A stretch of DNA of 64,000 nucleotides, taken from assembly GCF_029338515.1 (NCBI RefSeq), contig NZ_CP119988.1, positions 3,534,001 to 3,598,000 on the forward strand, given 5' to 3'. Origin of the DNA: Haloglomus litoreum. GTDB taxonomy: Archaea > Halobacteriota > Halobacteria > Halobacteriales > Haloarculaceae. How positions within the stretch are numbered: position 1 is the first letter of the stretch; every line of letters starts with the position of its first letter. The notes under the pieces were generated by a model, which saw only the letters and a list, made by a program, of their open reading frames with translations, ran no database searches and was not told the DNA's origin. This document shows, one piece after another, positions 6,925 to 15,335 of this stretch. Made by a program: the position numbers and the translations under genes.

Positions 6925-8553
6925 TTATCGCTCGGGTGCGCTCCCCGCGAGGTCCTCGATGACGCAGTCCGCCGTGTGCTGGCCGCTCACCAGGCACATC
7001 GGGACGCCGATGCCGGGCGTGGTGTACGACCCGGTGAAGTAGAGCCCGTCGACCTCCTTCGAGCGGTGCGGCGGCCGGAGGAAGGCGGTCTGGCGGAGGG
7101 TGTGGGCCATCCCGAGCGCGGTGCCCTGCATGGAGTTGTAGCGGTCGGCGAACTCCGAGACGGAGAACGACTCCTCGAAGACGATGCGGTCGCGCAGGTC
7201 GACGCCCGTGTTCTCGGCGAGGTCGTCGAGGACGAGTTCGCGGTACTGCTCTCTCGTTTCGGGGCCGTCCTCCAGGTCCGGCGCGATGGGGACGAGGACG
7301 AACAGGTTGCTGTGGCCCTCGGGGGCGACCGAGGGGTCCGTCTCCGAGGGGACACAGACGTAGTACGCGGGGTCGTCGGGCCACGACGGGTCGTCGAAGA
7401 TGGTCTCGAAGTGCTCGTCCCAGTCCGTCGGCAGGACGAGCGTGTGGTGCTCCAGCGGGTCCACGTCGCCCTCGACGCCCATGTACAGCAGGAACGCCGA
7501 CGGCGCGTACGTCCGGGAGTCCCAGTAGTCCGCGTCGTAGCCCCGCTCGTGTGCGGGCAGGAGTTCCTGCTCGGTGTGGGCGTAGTCGGCGTCGCTGACG
7601 ACGTGGTCGAACGACTCGCGGCGTTCGGTCGCGGCGTCCGTGGCCGCGGTCCCGCCGTCGGGCGTGGCCTCGACCGTGTCGTCGTCGTCGACGCTGGTCT
7701 CGGCGTCACTCCCGCTCTCGGTTCGCGTGGGGAGGCCCGTATCCGCGGCCTCCCCGACGACGAGTTCGAAGCCCTCGCGCCGGGTGATGATCTCCTCGAC
7801 CGGCGCGCCCGTCTCGTACTCGACACCCAGCTCACCGCCGAGTTCGACGAGCGCGTCGACGACGGCCCCGATACCGCCGTCGGGGTAGTAGACGCCGAGG
7901 TTGAAGTCGACGTGGCTCATGATGTTGTAGAGCGCGGGCGTGTTCTGCGGCGCGCCCCCGAGGAACACCAGCGTGTACTGCATGATCTGCTGGAGTTTGG
8001 GGTGGTCGAAGTAGTTCGAGACGTAGCCGTCCATCGTCCCGAGGAGCTTCAGCCCGACGGGGGCCGCCTTCATCACGTCGAGGTCCACGAAGTCCCGGAG
8101 CGAGGAGCGGTCCTCGTAGACGAAGTGCTCCATCGCCGTCTCGTAGTGGTACTCGGAGGTGTCGAGGTAGTCGTGGAAGGTCTCGCCCGCGCCGGGCGCG
8201 TAGGACTCGAATGTCTCGGCGTTGGCGTCGCGGTCGGCGACCATGTCGACGCTGTCGCCGTCCTTGAAGAAGATGCGGTAGTGCGGGTCGAGGCGCGTCA
8301 GCGAGTAGTAGTCGTCGGGCGCACGGCCGAAGTGGCCGAAGAACCGCTCGAACACGTCGGGCATCAGGTACCAGGACGGTCCCATGTCGAACTTGAAGCC
8401 CTCCGCCTCCAGCCGGGAGGCCCGGCCCCCGAGCTGCTCGTTCTTCTCGAGAACGGTCACGTCCGCGCCCGCGTCCGCGAGGTAACAGGCCGTCGAGAGG
8501 CCACCGAATCCGGAACCGATCACGGCGATGCGTTCGCCGTCGAGCCCTTGCAT
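6925..8553 (-). CDS. crtD: Phytoene desaturase-family carotenoid 3,4-desaturase
   Basis: 542 residues. The N-terminal dinucleotide-binding motif GSGFGG at 13-18 follows IAVI and precedes the FAD Glu in VLEKNEQLGGRAS. The C-terminus has the conserved GLYFTGSYTTPGIGVPMCL stretch of the CrtI family. Linked to lyeJ it is best read as CrtD, which desaturates carbons 3,4 of bacterioruberin precursors. Residues roughly 260-325 form an acidic, low-complexity insertion (TESGSDAETSVDDDDTVEA) that most homologues lack or have shorter, probably a surface loop. It heads a two-gene minus-strand operon. CrtI itself is the alternative; linkage favours CrtD. Confidence 0.87.
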   Translation of the reverse strand: MQGLDGERIAVIGSGFGGLSTACYLADAGADVTVLEKNEQLGGRASRLEAEGFKFDMGPSWYLMPDVFERFFGHFGRAPDDYYSLTRLDPHYRIFFKDGDSVDMVADRDANAETFESYAPGAGETFHDYLDTSEYHYETAMEHFVYEDRSSLRDFVDLDVMKAAPVGLKLLGTMDGYVSNYFDHPKLQQIMQYTLVFLGGAPQNTPALYNIMSHVDFNLGVYYPDGGIGAVVDALVELGGELGVEYETGAPVEEIITRREGFELVVGEAADTGLPTRTESGSDAETSVDDDDTVEATPDGGTAATDAATERRESFDHVVSDADYAHTEQELLPAHERGYDADYWDSRTYAPSAFLLYMGVEGDVDPLEHHTLVLPTDWDEHFETIFDDPSWPDDPAYYVCVPSETDPSVAPEGHSNLFVLVPIAPDLEDGPETREQYRELVLDDLAENTGVDLRDRIVFEESFSVSEFADRYNSMQGTALGMAHTLRQTAFLRPPHRSKEVDGLYFTGSYTTPGIGVPMCLVSGQHTADCVIEDLAGSAPER

Positions 8554-8678
8554 ACGTCCACAGAGGGCTGGCGCGGGCTAAAGTCGTCCGGTCGGGGCGG
8601 TTCCCGTGGGGGAGCCATGGGACGGTCGGCGTCGCGCCCGGCAGCGGAGTTTTGTCGGCCCCGCCGCTACGCGGTCCC

Positions 8679-9113
8679 GTGTCCCCCCGTACGCACCTGA
8701 CGAGCGCGGACGACGTGCCCGAACAGGGCGGCTGGCTGTTCACCGTCGAGGAGCCGAACGGCTCGCTGCAGGAGGTCTTTCTCGTCCGCCTCGACGACGG
8801 CATCGCGGCGTGGAAGAACTACTGCCAGCACGAGACGGACCAGGAACTCTATCGCGAGGAGATCGGCGCCGTGGTGCGCGACGGCGGCATCGTCTGTCCG
8901 AAACACGGCTCCGTCTTCGACGCCGTGACCGGGGACTGCGAGAACGGCCCGGCCGCCGGGTCGACGCTGGCCGAGGTCGCGGTGACCGTCGAACTCGGCG
9001 AGGTGTACCTCACCGACGACGACGTCGAATTCAGTCACGCCGGGCCCGCGAGTGCCGGCGACGACGACGATGACGACGACACTCCGGGGTCGACCTCCCA
9101 CCTGCGGTTCTGA
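8679..9113 (+). CDS. Rieske [2Fe-2S] protein
   Basis: About 144 residues from GTG 8679; an in-frame TTG at 8652 would add nine residues and looks less likely. The two halves of a Rieske site are clear: C49-x-H51 (NYCQH) and C73-x2-H76 (CPKH), followed by GSVFDAVTGDCENGPA. There is no membrane helix, so it is a soluble ferredoxin of the NirD/dioxygenase-ferredoxin kind and not the anchored bc1 subunit. The C-terminus is a run of Asp residues followed by SHLRF. It is divergent from crtD with a ~125-bp gap. It could serve an oxygenase or act as a general electron carrier; the partner is not evident. Confidence 0.85.
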   Translation: MSPRTHLTSADDVPEQGGWLFTVEEPNGSLQEVFLVRLDDGIAAWKNYCQHETDQELYREEIGAVVRDGGIVCPKHGSVFDAVTGDCENGPAAGSTLAEVAVTVELGEVYLTDDDVEFSHAGPASAGDDDDDDDTPGSTSHLRF

Positions 9114-9152
9114 CGACGGAACCCCCATACTGCCGGCGGGCGTACCCGGACT

Positions 9153-9767
9153 ATGAGCGACCAGCGACGGCGACGGGTCCGCGAGGCGTGGGACGCGGTG
9201 GCCGACGACTACGCGCGGGTGCGCAACCCCGATGGCCCGGACACCGCCCTGCTGGACGAACTCGTCGCCGACCTGCCCGACGACGCGACCGTCCTCGACG
9301 TGGGCTGTGGCGACGGCGCGCGGACGCTGGCGAACCTGCCCGCCGGCACCGTGGGGCTGGATTTCTCCCGCGTGCAACTGGAACTGGCCCGCGACCGGAT
9401 TCCCGGCGCTCCCCTCCTGCAGGCCGACATGACGGCGCTCCCCGTCGCGGACGACAGCGTCGACGCCGTGACGGCCTACCACTCCGTCTTCCACGTCCCG
9501 CGGGAGGAGCACCCGGGCGTCTATCGGGAGTTCGCGCGGGTCCTGCGTCCGGGCGGGCGCGTCCTCCTGACCGTGGGCCGCGGGAGCGGGAGTTCGACGG
9601 CGAGCGACTGGCTCCGAAGCGGCCACCCGATGTTCTGGTCGACGCCCGGCCGCGCGACGACCCTGGACCAGCTCCGGGAGGCGGGCTTCGAGGTGGTCTG
9701 GGAGCGCCTCGTCGACGACCCGCTCGGGAGCGAGGCGCTGTTCGTGCTGGCCGAGCTGTCCCGGTAG
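9153..9767 (+). CDS. Class I SAM-dependent methyltransferase
   Basis: 204 residues. Motif I is VLDVGCGDGAR (48-58), followed by GLDFSRVQLELAR (acidic loop), an ADMTALPVADDSVDAV motif II region and HVPREEHPGVYREFARVLRP, all typical of the Methyltransf_11 fold used on small molecules or quinones. The substrate is not deducible. It lies 39 bp after the Rieske gene in the same orientation and may be co-transcribed. Confidence 0.85.
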   Translation: MSDQRRRRVREAWDAVADDYARVRNPDGPDTALLDELVADLPDDATVLDVGCGDGARTLANLPAGTVGLDFSRVQLELARDRIPGAPLLQADMTALPVADDSVDAVTAYHSVFHVPREEHPGVYREFARVLRPGGRVLLTVGRGSGSSTASDWLRSGHPMFWSTPGRATTLDQLREAGFEVVWERLVDDPLGSEALFVLAELSR

Positions 9768-9885
9768 ACATCGGCTGCCAGGCTAGCACGGCACCTGCTG
9801 GATTCATGCCCTCACCGCGCGTACTGACGAGCATCTCCGGCTGTCCACCCCGGCCACGAGCCGGTCGGCCGTCCGGTAACGAACC

Positions 9886-10683
9886 ATGACCACAGATGCC
9901 ATCTCTGCAATCCGCCGAGTCGACTCCCCGGACGGGCCCGCCAGCGACGTGACCGACCGCAGGACCCCCCGTGGTGCGCGTGCCATCGCCCGCGCCGCCC
10001 TGGTCGCCGCCGGCCTGACCCTCCTCGGCCTCGTCGCCGGCACCGTTCTCGGCCTCGTGCCCGTCCTCGTCGAGTTCCTCCTGACGGGCGAGGCGGTGTT
10101 CGCGCCGCCCACGCTCCTCGCCAGCACGGTCCTCACGATGGGCGGCTACGCCGCCGTCGGACTCTGGTTCGCCCGGCGGTACGGGGTCGCCCTCCCTGCC
10201 CGCGTCCCCACCCGGCGCGACGTGGGCTGGGTCGCTGGCGGAACGCTCCTGGCACTGGTCGGCGTGACCACCAGCCTGGTCGTGCTGTCGAGCCTCGGAA
10301 TCGAGGCGGCACCGAACGCCATCGGCGGCTTCGGCGAGGCGATGCCCGTCCTCTTCCTCGCGCTGGCGGCGCTCTCGGTCGTCGCCATCGGCCCCGCGGA
10401 GGAGATCCTGTTCCGCGGTGCCGTCCAGGGGCGACTCCGTGCGACGGTCGGCCCGACCGGCGCCGTCCTCGGGGCGGGCGCGCTGTTCGCCAGTATCCAC
10501 GCGTTCGCCGTCGTCGGCACGCTCGGCGCGACGCTGACGACCGTCGCGGTCATCTTCGTCCTCTCGCTGGTCCTGGGCGTGGCCTACGAGCGCACCCGGA
10601 ACATCGTCGTCCCGGCGCTGCTGCACGGGTTCTACAACGCGACGCTGTTCGTGGCTGCGTACGTCGGTACCACGGGAATCTGA
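9886..10683 (+). CDS. CPBP-family intramembrane metalloprotease
   Basis: 265 residues with about eight hydrophobic segments. The three catalytic signatures are present: EE-x3-R (E172, E173, R177 in PAEEILFRG), F-x3-H (F201-H205 in FASIH) and H-x3-N (H247-N251 in LLHGFYN). These define the CAAX protease/bacteriocin-processing (Rce1-like) family, which cuts peptide bonds within or near the membrane. The substrate is unknown. The next gene is a pilin-like secreted protein, but prepilins are processed by a different enzyme (PibD), so no functional link is claimed. Confidence 0.88.
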   Translation: MTTDAISAIRRVDSPDGPASDVTDRRTPRGARAIARAALVAAGLTLLGLVAGTVLGLVPVLVEFLLTGEAVFAPPTLLASTVLTMGGYAAVGLWFARRYGVALPARVPTRRDVGWVAGGTLLALVGVTTSLVVLSSLGIEAAPNAIGGFGEAMPVLFLALAALSVVAIGPAEEILFRGAVQGRLRATVGPTGAVLGAGALFASIHAFAVVGTLGATLTTVAVIFVLSLVLGVAYERTRNIVVPALLHGFYNATLFVAAYVGTTGI

Positions 10684-10785
10684 GCCCCGGGCGGCGACCC
10701 ATCGAGACCGTTCAATGCGGTTTAATGGCACATTTTTCGCCAGTCCGGAGACTGTACTTAGGATAGTTCCACACGATAGGAGGGT

Positions 10786-11835
10786 ATGAACAATCACTCA
10801 TGGACCCACCGCGCGGCGTCCCGACAGGACGACGAGCGGGCGGTCTCCCCGGTCATCGGCACCGTGCTCCTCGTCGCGCTCACCGTGCTGCTGGCGGTCG
10901 CCGTCTCGACCACCGCACTCGGCGTGGGGACCCTCGCCGACCCCACGCCCTCGGCACGCTTCTCGTTCGCGTACGAGGAGGGAGTCGGGCTAGTCGTCAC
11001 GCACGAGGGCGGCCGCGCCATCGACGCGGAGTACCTCGCCGTGGTCGGCGAGGACCCGGACGGCGTCGCGGGCTTCGGGCCCTGGGCCGGCACCGGCAGC
11101 GTCGGCGCCGGGGACAGCACCGTCGTCACCGGTGTCGACGGGAACGAGATCGTGCGCGTGGTCTGGAGCGAGGATCGCCGGTCGAGCGTGCTCGCCGCGA
11201 CCACACTCGCGTTCAAGGGGGCCTTCGCGTACGAACTGACCGACGGTGCGGTCATGATGGAGGCCGAGAGGGCCACCGCCCGGTACGAGGGTACTGGAGT
11301 TGCAGTCGGCCACACCTGGGCGAACGAGTCCCGCGGGGACGCCAGCGACGGCCACCGGCTGATCGCCCTGCCGAAGGGCGACAAGAGGACGCGCGTGAGC
11401 ACGGATTCCGACCGAAACGGGCCGGGCTCGGACGCCGATATCGCCGCCGGCCCCCGCGCCGACTACCGCATCGCGTTCGACCGGGACGACATCGACGCCG
11501 CCACGGACGGCACGTTCTACGTCTGGGTCCGGATGGACGGCAGCGCGACGAACGGACGGGACCACAACTACCACGACTCCGTCCACGTCGGCCTCGACGG
11601 TGTGGTCGTCAGCGGGGAAGCCCTCGAGAGCCGCGAGCGCAACTACGGCGTGAGCTCCTACGAGTCGGACCGCCAGAACTGGCGGTGGGTGGGCTGGGTC
11701 ACCGAGTCCAAATCGAACCGAGTCACCGTCACCGTCGATTCGCCGGGCGTCCACACCCTCAACGTCTGGATGCGGGAGGCCGGGACCGAGATCGACCAGG
11801 TCTACGTCACCGCGGACCCGAACGACCGCCCGTAG
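10786..11835 (+). CDS. Type IV pilin-like protein fused to a carbohydrate-binding-like domain
   Basis: 349 residues. The N-terminus has the haloarchaeal prepilin signature: [20 protein letters not shown], with a hydrophobic helix at residues ~22-45. PibD should cut just before this helix. After a short pilin-like beta region (to ~130), the rest reads as a jelly-roll: [14 protein letters not shown] at the beginning and [20 protein letters not shown] at the end. Those are marks of CBM6/GH115-C-like carbohydrate-binding modules. The protein may be a minor pilin or pseudopilin that presents a sugar-binding head outside the cell. A TTTAA-rich stretch at about 10719-10735 and a second at 10755-10765 may be promoter elements. 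Domain identity at the C-terminus is inferred from motifs only. Confidence 0.8.
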   Translation: MNNHSWTHRAASRQDDERAVSPVIGTVLLVALTVLLAVAVSTTALGVGTLADPTPSARFSFAYEEGVGLVVTHEGGRAIDAEYLAVVGEDPDGVAGFGPWAGTGSVGAGDSTVVTGVDGNEIVRVVWSEDRRSSVLAATTLAFKGAFAYELTDGAVMMEAERATARYEGTGVAVGHTWANESRGDASDGHRLIALPKGDKRTRVSTDSDRNGPGSDADIAAGPRADYRIAFDRDDIDAATDGTFYVWVRMDGSATNGRDHNYHDSVHVGLDGVVVSGEALESRERNYGVSSYESDRQNWRWVGWVTESKSNRVTVTVDSPGVHTLNVWMREAGTEIDQVYVTADPNDRP

Positions 11836-11882
11836 CCGGCGGGGGAGGAACGCTTTTGCCTCCGTGCCCGGATTCAGCATCG

Positions 11883-12305
11883 ATGGGCGACGGACGGACG
11901 CGGCGACGGCTGCTCATCGCCTGCGGCGCCTGTCTCGCGGCGACCGCCGGCTGCGGGGCCCGCCGCGAGCCGACGCCGACCCTGACGCCCGCGTCGGTCC
12001 CCGAGCCAGTCGTCGTCGAGGTCGGCCCCGACGGCGCGTTCGCCTTCCGTCCCGGGACCGACGAGCCGTTGCGCGTCCCGCCAGGCACGACCGTCCGGTT
12101 CGTCTGGCGCTCGGACAACCACAGCGTCAACGTCGTCGACCAGCCGGACGGGGGCTCCTGGGGTGGCACGCCGGGGCCGAACTCGGCGACCTACGACGAG
12201 GGCTACGTCCACGAGCACACGTTCGAGGTGCCCGGGCGGTACCTGTACGAGTGCTTCGCGCACACGCCGGTCGGGACGGGCGAGGTGCGGGTCGTCGAAG
12301 GATGA
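11883..12305 (+). CDS. Halocyanin/plastocyanin-like copper lipoprotein
   Basis: 140 residues from ATG 11883. A Tat-like leader ([14 protein letters not shown]) and a lipobox ending ATAGC (C24) predict a lipid-anchored surface protein. The cupredoxin core has H80 (DNHSVNV), C124 and H127 (YECFAH), as in halocyanins, mobile type-1 copper electron carriers. The usual axial Met a few residues after the second His is replaced (HTPVGTGEV). The copper centre would therefore lack the standard Met ligand, or use Gln/none, which tends to lower the potential or weaken the site. Confidence 0.83.
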   Translation: MGDGRTRRRLLIACGACLAATAGCGARREPTPTLTPASVPEPVVVEVGPDGAFAFRPGTDEPLRVPPGTTVRFVWRSDNHSVNVVDQPDGGSWGGTPGPNSATYDEGYVHEHTFEVPGRYLYECFAHTPVGTGEVRVVEG

Positions 12306-12358
12306 GCCCGGACACCCCCACACGGCCACCGCCCACCGCTCCCCACCGTTCCGTACCG

Positions 12359-12364
12359 TTTATA
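12359..12364 (+). promoter_or_regulatory. TATA box of the aIF5A gene
   Basis: TTTATA centred 27 nt before the ATG at 12389, the spacing expected for archaeal leaderless transcripts. This supports the chosen start and separate transcription from the halocyanin gene. Confidence 0.7.
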
Positions 12365-12388
12365 CCGGCGCGACCGGAACGGCCGAGC

Positions 12389-12763
12389 ATGGCGCGAGAG
12401 CAGACCGAGGTCCGCGATCTGCAGGAGGGGAACTACGTGATGATCAACGACGTCCCCTCGAAGATCACCTCGTACAGCACGTCCAAGCCCGGCAAGCACG
12501 GCAGCGCGAAGGCCCGTGTCGAGGGCACCGGTGTCTTCGACAGCCAGAAGCGCAACTTCACCCAGCCCGTCGACGCGAAGGTGTGGGTCCCCATCATCGA
12601 GCGCAAGCAGGGCCAGGTCGTCTCCACCTCGGACGGCGAGATGCAGGTGATGGACCTCGAGACCTACGAGACCATCACGATGCGTATCCCCGGCAGCGAG
12701 GACATCACGGCCGACGACGAGATCGAGTACCTCGAGTACGAGGGCAACCGGAAGCTCGTCTGA
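12389..12763 (+). CDS. eif5A: Translation initiation factor aIF5A
   Basis: 124 residues. The hypusination loop [12 protein letters not shown] is intact with K36 as the modified lysine. The N-terminal KOW-like domain and C-terminal OB-fold ([15 protein letters not shown]) are complete. aIF5A relieves ribosome stalling at polyproline and other motifs once the Lys is converted to (deoxy)hypusine. The agmatinase gene begins 22 bp downstream; in haloarchaea agmatine metabolism supplies the side chain for this modification. The start is fixed by the leaderless TATA box and the standard [11 protein letters not shown] opening. Confidence 0.97.
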   Translation: MAREQTEVRDLQEGNYVMINDVPSKITSYSTSKPGKHGSAKARVEGTGVFDSQKRNFTQPVDAKVWVPIIERKQGQVVSTSDGEMQVMDLETYETITMRIPGSEDITADDEIEYLEYEGNRKLV

Positions 12764-12785
12764 GCCGCTGGCCGCTCCTCTCCTG

Positions 12786-13595
12786 ATGTCACCGTTCCCC
12801 GGCGCGAATGCGGCCCGTTCCGACGCCGCGTACGTCCTCGTCGGGGCACCGCTGGACCGCTCCACCTCCTTCCGGCCCGGCACCCGCTTCGGTCCCGACC
12901 AGGTCCGGCGCTACGCCCGGGGGTTCGAGGACTACGACCACCACACCGACACGGGGTTCAGCGACTGCGAGGTCCACGACGCCGGCGACATCGAGCCGTG
13001 GGCCGACGCCGACGACTACCTCGACTTCCTCGCCGACCAGCTACGGGACGCCCGGGACGATGCGACGCCGCTCCTCGTCGGCGGCGAGCACACCGTCTCC
13101 ATCGCGGGCGTCCGTGCCATCGAGCCGGATGTCTTCGTCTGTCTGGACGCGCATCTGGACCTCCGCGAGGAACTCGGCGGGGATCCGCTCTCGCACAGCA
13201 CCGTCACCCGGCACGCCCTGGAGGTCACGGACCGGGCGGTCGTGCTGGGCGCGCGAGCGGGCAGCGAGGCCGAGTGGGCGCGTGCGAGCGAGGCCGACGT
13301 GGAGGTCGTCCCACCCGAATCGGTGCCCGGCTGGTCGGCCGAGTTCGACGGCGACGAGTCGGTCTACCTCAGCGTCGACATCGACGCCGCCGACCCCTCG
13401 GTCGCCCCGGGGACGGGCACGCCGGAACCGTTCGGCCTGTCGAGTCGCGAGATGCGCGACGTGGTCCGGGACGTGGCGCCCCACGCTCGCGGCTTCGACG
13501 TGGTGGAGGTGAACGACCGCGACGACGGGCAGGCCGCGGTGCTGGGGGCGAAACTGCTCCGGGCGTTCGTGTTCGCACACGTAGACGGGCGGTGA
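12786..13595 (+). CDS. speB: Agmatinase (ureohydrolase)
   Basis: 269 residues. All manganese-binding motifs of the arginase/agmatinase family are present: GGEHT (H102), DAHLD (D121, H123, D125) and SVDIDAADP (D198, D200). The enzyme hydrolyses agmatine to putrescine and urea. Its position directly after aIF5A is conserved in many haloarchaea and fits a role in polyamine supply for hypusine formation. A short gap (22 bp) without its own TATA box suggests an operon with aIF5A. Confidence 0.93.
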   Translation: MSPFPGANAARSDAAYVLVGAPLDRSTSFRPGTRFGPDQVRRYARGFEDYDHHTDTGFSDCEVHDAGDIEPWADADDYLDFLADQLRDARDDATPLLVGGEHTVSIAGVRAIEPDVFVCLDAHLDLREELGGDPLSHSTVTRHALEVTDRAVVLGARAGSEAEWARASEADVEVVPPESVPGWSAEFDGDESVYLSVDIDAADPSVAPGTGTPEPFGLSSREMRDVVRDVAPHARGFDVVEVNDRDDGQAAVLGAKLLRAFVFAHVDGR

Positions 13596-13742
13596 ACCCG
13601 CTCGGACTCGGCAGCGCTATCCAATAACCAACCCAATAATCGAGTTACTGCAATTACTCCCCACCTAACAACCCGATATATTCTATACTGAGCATTCAGT
13701 CAGCCAAATGGCTTATCCCGGAACGGACACAGGCCGGCACGC

Positions 13743-14381
13743 ATGAAGCGACGGACGTACCTCGCGGCCGCCGGTGCGGCCGCCCTCGCCGGCCTGTCGG
13801 GCTGCAAGGGGGCGGTCGCGCAGGGGACCGGGCGGCACCTGCTGGGCCCCGACACGGACGAGCGGCGGGTGACCCTCGCCGAGGTGGACGACGTGCCGGA
13901 CGAGCACGAGGTCCGGATGGAGGTCGAGATGCTCGAGACGGTCGCGAACGCCGACCACCCGCCCCGACTGACGGTCACGACGACGAACGAGGGCCCGGAG
14001 CAGGCCATCTCGGGCGGGTCGGACATGTGCCACCTCTTCAACCGCTCCAGGGCCGGGAGCGACGACCCCGAGGGGCTGTGGCTCTACCGTGCGGACGACG
14101 CCGACGACATCGACCGCCGTGGAGGGCGATGGGTGCCCGACCGCACGGGCAGGCGTGCCTACGCAATGTACGGCTGTTCCCGGCGATTGTTCGCCGCCGA
14201 CGAGTCGCTCACCAACGAGTACGAGGTCTGGGATGACTACCGGAACCGGGGCTACTTCCCGCCCGGGACGTACCGCTGGGCCGAGCGAGTCGAGGTGCTT
14301 GACGACCCCCGTTCGGACGCCGACACGGACCCAGCCACGTTCACCTGGGGCTTCTCGCTCTCGGTCGAGGTTCCCGAGTAG
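13743..14381 (+). CDS. Haloarchaeal lipoprotein of unknown function
   Basis: 212 residues. The leader MKRRTYLAAAGAAALAGLSG ends in a lipobox Cys (LSGC, C21), so it is probably exported by Tat and lipid-anchored. The mature part is an acidic beta-rich domain (RLTVTTTNEGPEQAISGG, later YFPPGTYRWAERVEV) resembling the BsuPI/DUF-type extracellular domains that cap surface proteins. I do not recognise a catalytic motif. A TTAT at about 13710-13713 lies ~30 nt before the start and could be the TATA box. It ends exactly where the opposing gene ends (stops at 14379-14384, no gap). Confidence 0.75.
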   Translation: MKRRTYLAAAGAAALAGLSGCKGAVAQGTGRHLLGPDTDERRVTLAEVDDVPDEHEVRMEVEMLETVANADHPPRLTVTTTNEGPEQAISGGSDMCHLFNRSRAGSDDPEGLWLYRADDADDIDRRGGRWVPDRTGRRAYAMYGCSRRLFAADESLTNEYEVWDDYRNRGYFPPGTYRWAERVEVLDDPRSDADTDPATFTWGFSLSVEVPE

Positions 14382-14834
14382 TCAGCCATCGCTCGCCTCG
14401 ACGACCGCTCTGAACACCGGCAGCGCCCGCTTCGCGGCGACGCCCGACTCCAGGAAGAGGAGCGTCCGCGGTGGGTCGGTGGCCTTCGGCCGGACGCGCA
14501 GCCCCGAACTATCCTCGGCAGCGGCCTCCTGCCCCGCGTCGGCCGCGGCGTCGGGCGCCAGCCGGAACTCCACGCGCGCCCGGTCTGTGTGGACGTACAC
14601 GTCCGCGAGTCGCTCGACCGCGTCACGCGTCTCCACGTCGGGGTTCCGGCGGTCGGCCCGTTCACCCGGCGGGAGCAGGGCGATGCCGTAGGCGAACTCG
14701 CCGTGTTCGCTCCCCTGGACGTCCCGTACGTCCGTCACCGCCAGTCGGCCCAGGGCGCCGCGCTCGTGGCCGCGCACCTCCGCAGCCAGCAACTGCGCGA
14801 TGCGCCGGCCGTCCACCACGCGCTCGTCGACCAC
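14382..14834 (-). CDS. Conserved hypothetical protein coupled to the DUF2240 gene
   Basis: About 150 residues from a GTG at 14834 that overlaps the stop of the upstream DUF2240 gene, a typical coupling arrangement. The sequence (RRIAQLLAAEVRGHERGALG, later DAVERLADVYVHTDRARVEF and RTLLFLESGVAAKRALPVFR) is alpha/beta, acidic and soluble, with a Glu/Ala insertion around residue 110. I recognise no motif. Composition and frame use are those of a genuine haloarchaeal gene, and the plus-strand frames opposite are Arg/Pro-rich shadows. Its function probably relates to that of its partner. Confidence 0.65.
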   Translation of the reverse strand: MVDERVVDGRRIAQLLAAEVRGHERGALGRLAVTDVRDVQGSEHGEFAYGIALLPPGERADRRNPDVETRDAVERLADVYVHTDRARVEFRLAPDAAADAGQEAAAEDSSGLRVRPKATDPPRTLLFLESGVAAKRALPVFRAVVEASDG

Positions 14835-15301
14835 TACAGCTCCTCCCGGGCGCGCTCGGCGAGGCCCGCCACGTCCGCGCCTCGCTTGTGGGCGTACAGG
14901 ATGGCGGCGCCGTCCATCGTCAGGCCTCGGTCGGCCTTCAGCCGGTTCATCGCCGCGACGGCCTCCTGCTTCTCGACGCCCTCGCCCGCGAGCGCCGAGA
15001 GGACGCGGTCGAACGTCGAGCGCTCCTGCAGCAGCGACTCGTCGGGCCGGAACTCCTCGGGGACCTCTACCGTGGCGGGGTCGAACTGCGCGACGAGACG
15101 GTTCTCCTCGCGGGTCAGCAGCCCCTCGCCCACGCCGATGTCCGCGAGGCGGCGGGCCTGGTCCGGCGTGAACCACTCCCAGTCGAGCGAGAGCTTCTTG
15201 ACGAACGTCCCCTCCGGGAGTTCGGTGGTCCCCTCGCGCTGGAACGGGGCCCCGATGGCGACGCGCAGGCTCATGCAGGCGTCGTCTTCGGCGGTCGTCA
15301 T
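14834..15301 (-). CDS. DUF2240-family protein
   Basis: 155 residues (start could also be the internal Met at residue 10, MSLRVAIGAPFQREG). It resembles the archaeal DUF2240 family: SLDWEWFTPDQARRLADIGV, LLTREENRLVAQFDP and KADRGLTMDGAAILYAHKRG. The family is soluble and uncharacterised, with a helical, possibly nucleic-acid-binding look. It is first in a two-gene unit with 14382-14834, downstream of and on the same strand as the Bat-type regulator. Confidence 0.78.
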   Translation of the reverse strand: MTTAEDDACMSLRVAIGAPFQREGTTELPEGTFVKKLSLDWEWFTPDQARRLADIGVGEGLLTREENRLVAQFDPATVEVPEEFRPDESLLQERSTFDRVLSALAGEGVEKQEAVAAMNRLKADRGLTMDGAAILYAHKRGADVAGLAERAREEL

Positions 15302-15335
15302 ATATCGGTCGGTGGCGCGTCGACCCCGGGCGGTC

